From: Cladosporium sp. IMV 00045 | Taxonomy: Eukaryota; Ascomycota; Dothideomycetes; Cladosporiales; Cladosporiaceae | Assembly: GCA_001931905.2 (NCBI GenBank) | Contig: MSJI02000752.1 | Coordinates: forward strand, 1 to 58,010 | Length of the DNA stretch: 58,010 nt | Direction of reading: 5' to 3' | Part shown: positions 11,773-21,899 of the stretch, piece by piece | How the letters are laid out: the number at the start of each line of letters is the position of its first letter | Position numbering within the stretch: the first letter of the stretch is position 1 | Translations under genes and position numbers: made by a program | Notes under the pieces: generated by a model | What the model saw: only the letters and a program-made list of their open reading frames with translations | What the model was told of the DNA's origin: nothing | The model's database searches: none

Positions 11773-12822
11773 ATGCGCGTCAGAGTACGAGGACCTCAAG
11801 GAGTCGCAACAGTCTCACTAGAAGATTCTGCGACCTGGGGCGAGCTCAAATCACAAATCTCAGAAGCAACGTCTGTTCCGGATTTCGACCTCAAATACGG
11901 CTACCCGCCCAAAGCCTTCAACACTGAAAGCATCGATGTCGCCACTCCGCTGTCAGCCCTCGAGGTAAATCTCAACGGCGAACAGCTCACTGTGGTGCCT
12001 CACAACATCCAAGCTTCGCTGTCCAATCCCATGTCTAGTGAAAAACATCAGCCTGAAGCCGTACTGCCCTCGAGAAGCGAGACGAGCCCGCCAAAACACC
12101 AACCTGGCGACTTTCCAGACCAACCTTTGAGTCTGAACCGCAAGAAGAACACATCCGTGGAATCTGACCCACCTGAGGTACCAGTGCCTCAGCTTGATGG
12201 TGTTTTGGCCCTGCGAGTCATGCCCGATGACAACAGCTGCATGTTCCGCGCGCTCTCCTCTGCCGTGCTAGGCTCCGCTCTCGACGGCATGACGGAGCTC
12301 CGCAGCGTCGTAGCTCAGACCATTCAAGCGAACCCAGAGCTATACACGACCGGCATGCTCGAAAAAGAGCCTTCGGACTACTGTGCCTGGATCACGCGTG
12401 AAGACTCGTGGGGTGGCGGTATCGAGCTTTCGATCCTGAGCCAACACTTCGACATCGAGATCGCATCAATCAACGTGCAAGATCTGCGCATCGACCGCTT
12501 CAACGAAGGAAAGCCGACAAGATGCATCCTGGTCTACTCTGGTATTCACTACGACGTTGTCGCTGTAACTCCGTTCAGTGGTGCGGAGCCTGAGTTCGAT
12601 CGTAAGGTTTTCGACGTGATCAGAACTGGAGAGGAGGAGATGGACGGTGGTGCGCTCGAAGCGGCTCGTGAGCTTTGCAAAGTGCTACAAAGCCGCCACT
12701 ACTACACTGATACACATGGTTTCACTGTCAAGTGTAATCAGTGCGGACAGAGCGGTACGGGACAGCAGTGGGCTGTTCAGCACGCTCGGGGAACCGGACA
12801 TGGTGATTTTGGAGAGGGTTAA
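11773..12822 (+). CDS. OTU1: OTU1/YOD1-type deubiquitinase
   Basis: A single exon of 349 residues, close to human YOD1 (348). A ubiquitin-like UBX-type domain covers residues 1-80, starting MRVRVRGPQG. The OTU protease core begins near 145: the catalytic Cys is residue 156 in the PDDNSCMFRAL motif and the catalytic His is residue 259 in YSGIHYDVV. A C-terminal C2H2 zinc finger (CNQCG ... H-x-GTGH) lies at about 317-342. The family removes ubiquitin chains from Cdc48/p97 clients, for example in ER-associated degradation. The UBX-like domain docks on Cdc48 and the finger binds ubiquitin. All expected parts are intact. The start at 11773 was preferred over 11704 because the family protein begins with the UBX-like strand and the codon has a CACC context. 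Confidence 0.92.
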   Translation: MRVRVRGPQGVATVSLEDSATWGELKSQISEATSVPDFDLKYGYPPKAFNTESIDVATPLSALEVNLNGEQLTVVPHNIQASLSNPMSSEKHQPEAVLPSRSETSPPKHQPGDFPDQPLSLNRKKNTSVESDPPEVPVPQLDGVLALRVMPDDNSCMFRALSSAVLGSALDGMTELRSVVAQTIQANPELYTTGMLEKEPSDYCAWITREDSWGGGIELSILSQHFDIEIASINVQDLRIDRFNEGKPTRCILVYSGIHYDVVAVTPFSGAEPEFDRKVFDVIRTGEEEMDGGALEAARELCKVLQSRHYYTDTHGFTVKCNQCGQSGTGQQWAVQHARGTGHGDFGEG

Positions 12823-13887
12823 ACACCCATGAAAAGCATATGAGAATATGTCGTGCGTAATGTAAAGCATTTACACACTGATGATACACAATATAGACGT
12901 AGAAGGTCAGCTATACACACGGCCTGCGGAATGATTTTGCTGCCAGGCTCAGTATTAAGATGTGGGATTTGTCATATGCACGAGAGTGCTCATGATGTTG
13001 AAGCTGGAGCATAGCACCCTAAATATTCGTTTCCAAGAGTTAGATGAATGATGTGCCGGGTAGTTTTACCTGTGTTTTGTTTGAAAGTCAGTGCAACTAC
13101 AACATATGTAAATCGATGGGGAAAAACGAAATCATTCTCCGGAGACTTTCGCTCATCATGCCAACTGATTTCTGTATAGTGTTGAAGCTATCAGAGCCGT
13201 GACACGCGCCTTCCAGGTTGAAGCTATTTCCCGTAGAACACTCTTCTCTCGAGCTACTATCATTTTCTTAAGAGGTAGATACTGAGGAAGAGAGATCTAA
13301 AAAAGCTCTCTCATACTCTATCTCCGAGAAAAGCCTCTTCTCTCGTGCTAATATCGTTTCCTCTAGAGAGAGATGATAATCTGAGAAATTCGGAGATAGC
13401 TCTTATATACCTTTAGCTATCTTTCTTGAAATATTGCTCTCTCGAGCTACTACTATCTTTTTCTCTAGACTTATATACAAATAGAAAGGAATATGAAATT
13501 ACTCACTAATACTGAGAACTACCTCCGAGAAATGCTCTTCTCTCGAGCTACTACCTTTTCCTCTAGTTTGACAAACTAAATAGTGAACTTCTGAGATGGC
13601 TCTTATATACCTACAGCTATCTCCTTCAGAACAACCTTCGCTTAAGCTACTATATTCCACTTTACTAGAATGAGTAGTATCTGTATCAACGTTCATAGTG
13701 AGCCGAGGATTTTGGATAGCGTGTATATAGTTGAAGCACGGTGATAGATCTCATGATGCTGCGCATTACGATGTCATCATGCATGTCGCATCAGACCGGG
13801 GACGATCACCCACGATGCCCAACATCTGAATTACCGCAACGTCCCGTCTCTCTTCATACTGTCATGTAGAGGGCAAAACCCATCATC
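12823..13887. other. AT-rich gap with tandem repeats before the fluG-like gene
   Basis: There is no gene in this 1.1-kb stretch. Its middle part is visibly AT-rich compared with the neighbouring genes and holds the ~100-bp repeat array listed separately. The last 200 bases should contain the promoter of the FluG-like gene; a TATATA stretch at about 13720-13728 is a possible TATA element, roughly 160 bp before the start. Confidence 0.55.
13220..13660. repeat. Degenerate ~100-bp tandem repeat array with hairpins
   Basis: A landmark resembling TTCTCTCGAGCTACTATC recurs near 13245, 13340, 13438, 13538 and 13636, so the period is 93-100 bp over about five copies. Several units continue into a TTTTCTCTAGA-like segment. 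Alternate units carry an inverted repeat: AGATAGCT at 13394-13401 pairs with AGCTATCT at 13415-13422. A near copy lies 200 bp further on (13593-13601 with 13615-13623), where one A-T pair is changed to a possible G-U pair. The array is diverged, non-coding and close to the fluG-like promoter. Confidence 0.75.
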
Positions 13888-16736
13888 ATGAGTGCTTCAA
13901 CAGACGAATTGCGACATGTCGTAAGGACATGTCCAGTCATCGACAACCACGCTCACAATTTGCTGCGTCCACGCCCTCTTAGATTGAGTGACTTCCTGAC
14001 CATTACATCAGAAGCCACTTGGGATGCTCTTCGACACGCACCCAAAACACTCGCTCACATGCGAGCTGCCAGGCAGCTTCGCAGATTGTACAAGCTACCT
14101 GCGGATGCCGACTGGGACGCCATCCTGAAGGAACGAAGTCATCTCCTGGATGAGGCTCCGGAGGACCTAACAAGGCGATGCTTCGAAGGTACTCAGACCA
14201 TTCTGATAGATGACGGCCTGGGTAACCCGAATGATTTTCAACCATACCAGTGGCATAGCCAGTTCACGCTCTCACCATGCAAGAGGATTGTTCGTATCGA
14301 GACGGTCGCTTCCTCAATACTTTCCTCCATGCATCACCAGTGGAAACTACCGGTCGGTATATCCATCGCAGATGAAGAGACCTGCTCTCTGGCTTGGGTC
14401 AACTTCATCACAGCTTTTGAGCAAGCGATTGCCGAAGCGATCGAAGACGACGAAGTGGTCGGATTCAAAAGTGTGATCTGCTATCGTGCAGGCTTGAGTA
14501 TCAGGTCTGGAAGCGATGTAGAAGTCGCGGAGGCAGGTCTGAAGAGCTTCATGGAACACTTTCTGCCTGACTGCGAGGCCAAAGGCTTCCGTGTCCAACA
14601 TAGAGGCATGAATGATGCGCTCGTGATCAGTACTTGCAAGCTCATCGCTGCTGGCTTGGAAGAGAAAGGCAAAGCGAAGCCGATCCAATTCCACACCGGC
14701 CTGGGAGACAACGATATCTCTCTGCTCGACTCCAACCCAGCATGCTTGCAGCCGCTGATCAAGGAATTCCCAACCGTTCCCATTGTGCTGCTGCATTCTT
14801 CGTACCCATATACGCAAGACGCAGGATACCTCGCTACTGTCTACGAGAACGTGTACCTCGACATCGGCGAAGTCTTTCCCATGGTGTCTCGAAGCGGGCA
14901 AGAGACCATCGTGCGGCAGGCTTTGGAACTCACACCCATGTCGAAGATACTTTGGAGTACTGATGGCCACCTCCAAGCAGAGACGTACTGGCTGGCCAAC
15001 GTGCAAGGCAGAGAAGTCATCGAGAAAGTGTTTGTGCAGATGGTAGAAGAGGATGATCTGACCGCTGACCAAGCGATTGAGGCTGTCGAGGATATCTTCT
15101 TCAATAATTCGAATGTTCTGTACGGTCTTGGATTGAGGCTTCCAAAGGATCAAGATCGAAGCATGGAGTTGAGGACAAATGTAAGCAGACTGTGATATTG
15201 GACGGATTTCTCTCTCTGTCGCCATGCTCTGATCCCTCGATGAGATCTTGCCGCATGTTTGACCGCCATGATTGCGCAATTCCACGGAGCTGACTGAGAA
15301 CAGCAGAAAACATTAAACATCTCGCAGGTGCAGAAGGCCTATAGCCGAGATCTCAGCCTGGGTGAATTCGAATTCTTCTTTGTACAGTGGCTTGACTGGA
15401 TGGGCACCATGCGCAGCCGCTGTATCCCAGCTCTTCGCCATTTTCAGGAGGAGCAGCTACGTTTTGGAATCTCTAGAGGTAATCTAGGAACCTTACAAAA
15501 TGACCATCTGACGCCGGTTTGCAACCCAGTAGGGCAGATATACGTTCGTCCAGATATGAAAAGCCTGCGGCGGATGCAACAAGGGAACCTTCCTGGCTCG
15601 ACTGCCACTCTTATGGCCAGCTTTGAAGAATTAGACGGCAGTCCAGTGGAACTCTGCCCACGGAGCTTGCTCAAAAAAACAGTGACTGCGTTACAAGGTG
15701 AGTTTGCAATGCAGGTCCTCCTAGGATTTGAGATCGAGATAACCTTCTGCCGCCGAACGGGCAAGGAAGTCTCCAACAACCACTTCGAGCCTCTCGACAC
15801 TATCCACGCATGGAGCACATTCGCCGACGCGCAATACACCGATTCCTTCCCCCTCATACTGTCAACCGTCCACGCCCTACAAGACATCGACATCCCCATC
15901 CAACAGACGCACTCAGAATCCGGCGCCGGGCAGTACGAATTCGTGCTTCCACCCCTACCACCAATTAAAGCAATCGACACCCTCATCCAAGCGAAACAAT
16001 GCATCCAACAAGTTGCAGCCACTCACGGCCTGCGAGCGACCTGCCACCCGCAGCCCTTCCCTGGCATCGGAGCCGCGTGCCACGCGAATATCTCCTTCCA
16101 TGATACATCTGAGAACACTTTGGCCGTCGAGACGCGGCAGATGAATTTCATGGCTTCCGTACTAGCGCACCTCCCCGCTCTCTGCGCTTTCACTTTGCCC
16201 GAAGCCATCAGCTACGCGAGAGTTAGGGATGATGGCTGGACTTCTGGTTCGTGGGTCGCGTGGGGTACGCAGAATCGTGAGACGCCTTTGAGGAGAATAG
16301 ATACGCCGTCAGAGATGTCTGAGAGGTGGGAGGTTAGATGTTTGGATGGGATGGCGAACATATATCTTGCTTTGTATGCTGTGATGGCTGTGGGGTTGCA
16401 GGGGATGCGAGAGGAGAGGGAGATGTCGATGGGGGATTGCCAGGGTGAGTGCTATGTTCCCAGTCAGTATTCACATTTGCAACTTGACTGACTGAATCTC
16501 GCGTAGTCAACCCATCCCAGCTTTCTGAGAGCGATCGAACCGAGCTGGGAATCAGTGAGAAATTACCCACCGCAATATGTCAAAGTCTGGCGAATCTCGA
16601 AGAGGATACATCGTTGAGAGATATACTTGGAGCGGAGGTTGTGAATCACTACGTCACTATGGAAAAGGCAGAGATGGAAATGTTGGACGCGATGACGGAC
16701 GAAGAGAGACACGTGTGGCTCATGGAGAGGTATTAG
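13888..16736 (+). CDS. FluG-like amidohydrolase/glutamine-synthetase fusion
   Basis: Exons are 13888-15180, 15328-16444 and 16507-16736, giving 879 residues (Aspergillus FluG is about 865). The N-terminal half is an amidohydrolase-like TIM barrel with the metal-binding DNHAHN motif at the start. Later segments QFHTGLGDND and LWSTDGH also fit the family. Exon 2 opens the glutamine-synthetase part. It keeps the recognisable active-site blocks: FEIEI (Glu ligand), ESGAGQYEF, the GIGAACHANIS His motif, an NRETPLRR segment and EVRCLDGMAN with its Arg. The protein ends WLMERY, as GS domains do. FluG makes an extracellular signal for conidiation in Aspergillus. Fungi also carry FluG-like paralogues of unknown role, so developmental function is not proven. 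Intron 1 (147 nt, phase 0) falls between the two enzyme halves. Confidence 0.9.
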
Positions 16737-17081
16737 ATTGATGGTCAAGATATAATGGTGGTTTTAATTATTATTTTGGGTTGATTGTACTTTTTGAATG
16801 TTTAGGGTTTTTGATTTTTTTCCTCCATGACACTTTGCATTCGTCGTGCCATCCTTGCCTTAACCCTCAAACAAAAGAAACCTGCTCGTCCCACATCATT
16901 CGTTTGTTCTCGTATGCCCGTTCTCGGGGTGTCCTGATCCATCTCCAGCATCATTCAATTCTCAGTCATCCCGACAATCCCATCTCATAGAAGATTTTCA
17001 TCCCCCCTCATCAATCTTGCGTTGATGATTCTATCCTTGAGCTGAATCTCATACAAAACACAGAAATTATCTCCTGTCAAG
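16737..17081. other. Convergent 3' flanks, no gene seen
   Basis: These 345 bases lie between two convergent genes. The first part is T-rich after the FluG-like stop codon, suiting a fungal 3' untranslated region. Nothing else is recognised. Confidence 0.5.
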
Positions 17082-18674
17082 TCATTCATCTGCCTCCATT
17101 GGGCACATATTGTGGGCGCCCTGGACGTTTTCCGGCTCCGTCGCCTGCTGAGAATCCGTCAAATTGCTCATGTCCGGGAATGTCGGGTCACGCTGAGCCT
17201 CTGGCGCTGGATTACTGACTCCTTTAAACCCATAGACTAGATGCTCTGCACGCATCGCCGGCTGCCCAGTCTGCTGAGGAGCTGCCGGATTGCTCGTGTT
17301 CGGGCAAGTTAGCCCACGTTGCGATGGATCTATGACCCCTCTGAACCCGTACTTCGGGTACCATGGAAGTTTTCCCGGGTCTGTCTCCTGCTGTGATGCC
17401 TGCAACTTGCTGAGGTCCGGGAAAGTCGATCCACGACGACTCTCGCCCACTGGATCGGGTCGCACCTGAGTAGGCCGAGCATTCACCGGAAGCTGATACA
17501 GCAGTCCTGGAAACCCCCACTGAGGTCGAATCGGCATTTTCCCGTATCTCTTGTACTTCCTGGCAGCGATGTCCGCGGTGTGCAAGTGTTTCTCGACGCG
17601 GAAGCGGCCTTGGCGAAGGTTGCGGTTGATGGTCCCGTTGAGATGGCAGGGCTCGCCGTACTTCATGTCAACCTGCAACGTAAGATGGACTTCGTCTGCG
17701 TTGAAGGCCGGCGGGTCGATCTCTTTCACTTTGACGTGGGCGGGACGTTTTGAAGCGACCTTCTCCCCCTGAGCGTTCCGCATGTCGACTAGCATCTGCT
17801 GCATTCCGTCGTCGTCTTCCTTGATGAACTTGGTGAAGCGGACTGAGTAGGTGTGAGACTGCATCTCCTCGAAAGCCTTTTGTGCGTCGCTGATCTTTTC
17901 GATCGATTGGGGGTAGTCCTTCTGACCCTCCCAGTCGGCGAGAGTCCACGACTCGACGGTGGCTTTCGGCACATCGATGGTGCATTCCCATGAGCTCATG
18001 TAGCCTTTGTGGCAGTAAGTGGCTTGGCGAGTGTACGTGTCGTTCGCCGCATTTTTGCCCACCACCTCGCCAAGTTTGACGTTCCCCCCGAGGAACTCGC
18101 GGAAGGGACCCAGGAAAAGAGGATCCTCAATCTCTGGGTCCAAGTGGTGGTCGATGAACTCCTTGCGACAAGTCTCACGGCAGAAAGATCTCCAGGTGGT
18201 TTCCATCTGCGGTTTGGAGATGTGCAACTCTCCACGCCATCCAGGTTCGCTCCTCAGCATGTGCAACTCACGTGCACTGAAAAAGCACAGATAGTGAGCT
18301 TTGCCTCCCAGTTGGATGTCTTCGACTGTAGTCTTGAGGCCGCCTTCGAACGTGACGGTGTGGATGTATGAGGTACGAACCAAGCGATTGTCGCCTTTCA
18401 CCAGAGAGCTGACATGCCAGGGATTCTTGTCAGCGTCGGAGTAATCGCTCTCATCGCTTTCTGAGACGAGTTCATCTTCTGAGACGACTTCCTCGACGAC
18501 GCCTTTGGACTTTCTGTTGGTCCTCTTCCTCCTTCGGTCGGCCCGCTCCCTATTGCGGTACTTATTCAATACCACTTCGCTGCTGCAGCTGTTACAGCAA
18601 TGCCCCTCAGACTCCCCGGGGTCTTGGCAGTAGACATCCGGCGGATTGGTCAAGATGTAGTCCATGGTGGCCAT
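17082..18674 (-). CDS. Orphan 530-residue protein with C-terminal repeats
   Basis: An uninterrupted reading frame of 530 codons; I do not recognise the family. The N-terminus has a compact Cys cluster (Cys16, Cys26, Cys27, Cys30), followed by a basic RRRKR-rich stretch that could be a nuclear signal and an acidic Ser/Asp/Glu segment. The middle (about 90-390) looks folded, with many Trp, Cys and charged residues. The C-terminal ~150 residues are an imperfect triple repeat. Each unit has a YGF[RK]GV-type motif (first copy WGFPGL), then about 20 variable residues, then T[FC]P[DN][LMT]S and a Gln-Gln pair. The start has two close Met codons (residues 1 and 4). No signal peptide or membrane segment is seen. 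It is convergent with the FluG-like gene. Confidence 0.72.
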   Translation of the reverse strand: MATMDYILTNPPDVYCQDPGESEGHCCNSCSSEVVLNKYRNRERADRRRKRTNRKSKGVVEEVVSEDELVSESDESDYSDADKNPWHVSSLVKGDNRLVRTSYIHTVTFEGGLKTTVEDIQLGGKAHYLCFFSARELHMLRSEPGWRGELHISKPQMETTWRSFCRETCRKEFIDHHLDPEIEDPLFLGPFREFLGGNVKLGEVVGKNAANDTYTRQATYCHKGYMSSWECTIDVPKATVESWTLADWEGQKDYPQSIEKISDAQKAFEEMQSHTYSVRFTKFIKEDDDGMQQMLVDMRNAQGEKVASKRPAHVKVKEIDPPAFNADEVHLTLQVDMKYGEPCHLNGTINRNLRQGRFRVEKHLHTADIAARKYKRYGKMPIRPQWGFPGLLYQLPVNARPTQVRPDPVGESRRGSTFPDLSKLQASQQETDPGKLPWYPKYGFRGVIDPSQRGLTCPNTSNPAAPQQTGQPAMRAEHLVYGFKGVSNPAPEAQRDPTFPDMSNLTDSQQATEPENVQGAHNMCPMEADE

Positions 18675-19793
18675 GGTGTCTTATTCGGAGCGATGTCGAA
18701 GTTGGCGATGTGCTGTCTGTTGCAAAGATGAAGGCGAATGGGTGATTTCCTGTCGCAGAAGTTCGCGACTGTGATTTGGTGGGAGTCGGTGTTGTCGGTA
18801 TTGGACTGGGCTCGATTTGATCCGAATCGATGTCCTTTGGATCGTTGTCGTATCAGATTGAACCTGGTTTGACGTGGTGTAAGTCGGTTTATCCCGGCTG
18901 GTATCGATATTGTTCGATCCGGTTTGACTTGCTTTGAGTCGGTGGTGTTTGGATTGGATTAGACTGAATCTGAGTCTGTGCTGATCGCTGTGTCTGCGAA
19001 TCATTTGGCCAGTTCTCAGAGAGTGTGCGTATGTGGATGGGTGGATGGGTGGTTAAGCGGGTTGTGCGTTAATTGATGCGGATGTGGGAGGGGCCAGAGA
19101 AGAGCGAGGGAGCGCGGCCCTTTGCACCACACAGACAGTGGCAGTAGAACTCCAGAAGGTAAGCGTAGTAAGTAATCACCTCAAGAGTGTTGGCAGGATG
19201 GTGGTAGTAAGAAGCAACGATCAAAGTTTGGTAATCCGTTCGACACAGATTGATGATGATCTGATGGAAACGTACGTAGAACACTGTAGGGGGGCGGTGG
19301 CCGTTTAACGGGGCGACTCCTGGTCGAATGCCTCGCAGCCATACAGGCGACATAGTAAGCAATGAGTAAGATGGTAATCAAAAATGGTAATTGTCGTGAG
19401 TTGTTAGGCTGTTTCGTGGTAAGGTTTTGGTACTGAGGACATTGAGGACAACGCTACCGTCGAAACAACGTGGTCAGCATAAAAACAGCCAACAGCATGG
19501 AGAGCTTTTCTAATGTGATTAGGATGATTAATCGTTCGAATGATTCGATCGTTGGTTGAATTCGCCTTGCATACCTCGCCCGAAACATGATGGCCGCCCT
19601 CATGGCAGAGCCGTCCATCAGCTTTTCTGCCCGGGGAAGCCTCAGTGGGCGAACGACTCATCGAAACAACGTTCTCTTCCATACAAATGATCGATTTGAA
19701 TCAAAGACCAATCCGCTCCCTTCAAATGGTTGCGCCTAAAAAAAAATCGCTAAACCCAACACCGCCGCCAGCCAGCGCCCAAAAACGCCCCTC
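18675..19793. other. 1.1-kb gap, T/G-skewed, no gene seen
   Basis: The first half (18.7-19.05 kb) is a T/G-rich stretch with many short TCGGT/TTTGA-like words, probably the promoter and leader of the orphan gene. Open frames are short and low in complexity. A run of eight A's lies at 19738-19745, near the 3' end of the J-like gene. No RNA gene was recognised. Confidence 0.45.
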
Positions 19794-20648
19794 CTATCTC
19801 TCGCCCAGCAACGCCAAATCAAAACCCTCCAGCTCAGCCGGCACTCTCCCATGCACATCATAAAACATGCGCTTCTCGTCATGCGACAGAATATCATGCG
19901 CTTTCGTGATCGCCTCCCAGCGTGCTGGCGCAGTCGGGTCGTTGGGTAGTCTTTTGGGGTCGTGTTTGGTGGCGAGCGTTTTGTGGGCTCTGCGTTGCGT
20001 TAGTAGACGTCTCTGTGTTTGAGGGAAAGGTGAGTATGCTGTTTACTTGCTAAGTGCCGATACCATGCTGTCGGAGGGCGTAATCGGGTCGACGCCTAAG
20101 ATGCGATAAAGTAGCGGCCAAGTACTCTCGTCGGGTTCGGGATCTTCTTCGTCTTCGGCGTCACTTTTGTCGCTGGTAGAATCGACTGATGCGTTGCGAT
20201 CGCGACCATTCTCTTCTACAATCGCAGCGTCCGATCTCTCAGACCCATCATCATCATCTCCACTCTTCGCCCCCGATTTCGCCTCGTCCTTCAAAACCTC
20301 CCTCCTCCCCTGCCCCCTAACCTCAAACTCCAAATCCCTCAGCTCCGCCAACTTCATGGCCAAAAGATCACACACGCCCAATCTCTCATTCAGCAATTTC
20401 TGCGCCTCCCTTTCACTGGTAGTAAGCTCTGCCTTTGCCTCGATCTCTTCGATCCTAGAGACCAAGTCTTTCGTTACGTCCTTGTTCGATCGCTCCATGA
20501 TATCCAGGTTCTTTTGCGGCGGTGGCGGTTGGCGTTGAGAGATGGCCTCGCGGAGTTGTGCGATGCGCGCGGTGATGGAGGTGAGGGTTTTTATGTCGCG
20601 GGCGAGGCCTTGAGCTAGATCGGAGGCGGGTGGGTCGTGAGAAGACAT
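19794..20648 (-). CDS. J-domain-like protein with HDP in place of HPD
   Basis: Two exons, 20047-20648 and 19794-19989, with a 57-nt GT-AG intron carrying a CTAAC branch point, give 265 residues. The N-terminal ~120 residues are predicted helical or coiled coil. A Ser/Asp/Glu-rich linker follows, then a J-like domain from about 180 (LLYRILGVDP) to the end (KRMFYDVHG). The invariant HPD loop that activates Hsp70 reads His210-Asp211-Pro212, in the context TKHDPKR. A standard J-protein role is therefore doubtful. The downstream-neighbour gene is a paralogue with the same domain order and the same phase-2 intron position. The start was placed at MSSHDPP because it matches the start of the paralogue (MSHPS). 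In-frame Met codons upstream (20717, 20672) would add up to 23 residues. Confidence 0.8.
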
Positions 20649-20986
20649 CTTTTCGCTCGATTTGTAGGTCATTCGATTGATTGATGGGTTGATCGAGTGA
20701 TCGGTGATTGGTTTCATCTTCGATGGTCAGAACCTTGTTGAGGGAGAGTGAAGTTCCTTCTTGTTTTAGTTGGCTTTTTGTCATAGCGGTGTATATGGTG
20801 AGCGTGCAGTTAATGGCGGAAATGATTGCTGTGATGATATCAGTGCCGGAGAGCAGATCATTGTTTACAACATAGTCAAGCCTCTGCGGAGAAATAGAAG
20901 ACCAAATCATGCACTGATGAACTCATGAAAAACACCTATCCCTGGTCACTCTCCTCGAAAGCCACGCCCTCTCCCTTCACTTCGTT
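20649..20986. other. Spacer between the two J-like genes
   Basis: These 338 bases separate the stop of the upstream J-like gene from the start of the downstream one, both on the minus strand. It must hold the 3' end of one and the promoter of the other. No motif stands out. Confidence 0.5.
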
Positions 20987-21899
20987 TCACTCCCCCAAAA
21001 CCAACTTCCTCAACCGACCATCCAAATCCTCAATCCTCGCAACATTGCCCGTCTCATCAAACTCCCTCCTCGACTCCTCTTCCTCAAAAACCTCACACGC
21101 AGCTTGCAAATCCGCAAATTTGGAAGCCGCATTTGGGTTGCCTAGGTTTCGGTCTGGGTGGAGGGAGGTGATGGCTTTTTTAGCTGCTCTGGTAGGTGGT
21201 ATTAAAGATACAAATTCTGGGGAAAAGGGGGTTGGGGAAGTGGGGAGCTTACTTTTTCACTTCGTTCAGAGGAGTGTCGGGTTTGGTTTTGATGAGGGCG
21301 TAGAGGAATTTCGGGTCGATTGGATCGGTCGTGACATCGACTTGCGGTTCTTCTGTGGCGTGTTCGACTTCATCGTCCTGCTCGGTCGCTATCCAAGGGG
21401 AGTGAACTTCTTGTGAGGCGGAAGCATTCACCGAGTCTGCCGTAGGCACCGGAATCGCTGCACCCGCCATATGATCGCCTTCACTTTGCACGCCCTGTCC
21501 ACTCGAGGTCTTCTCAGCCTCAACAGCCTCCTTCTCGCTCATTGCCTCAACTCCCTCTCCCTTCTCCCCTTCCAACCCCTTCAACTTCGCCTCCAACTCT
21601 GCCCAAGCAGCATTCCTCCTCTCAACAATATGATCTCCGAGCACAACCAACTTATGCAACTCCCTCATGACCTCCTTCTCCTTGCTTGTCGGATTCTCGA
21701 TCTCCTCTAGCAGCAACAACTGCCGCTCGCAGTCTTTGATGACGGATTTGTCCCAGTTCTGCAGGGCGTTGCGGTCGGCCTTTGTCAGCTGCGAGGCAGG
21801 CGTGGCTTGGATTTCTTCCAGGCGTGAGCGCTGGGTCGCGAAGTAGGCTGTGTCGCGCGCCAGGAGGTTGCGCAGGGTTGTTAGGGAGGGGTGAGACAT
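20987..21899 (-). CDS. J-domain protein with intact HPD (C-terminal J domain)
   Basis: Exons 21253-21899 and 20987-21188 are joined over a 64-nt GT-AG intron and give 282 residues. The first 110 residues are helical and charged, and a Glu/Ser-rich linker follows. A C-terminal J domain runs from FLYALIKTKPD to EFDETG. Its HPD motif is intact at residues 226-228 (SLHPDRN), so stimulation of an Hsp70 ATPase is plausible. J domains usually sit at the N-terminus, so this C-terminal placement is unusual. The intron cuts helix II of the J domain in phase 2, exactly as in the neighbouring paralogue at 19794-20648. The client and compartment are unknown: no signal peptide, membrane segment or clear nuclear signal is seen. 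Confidence 0.83.
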
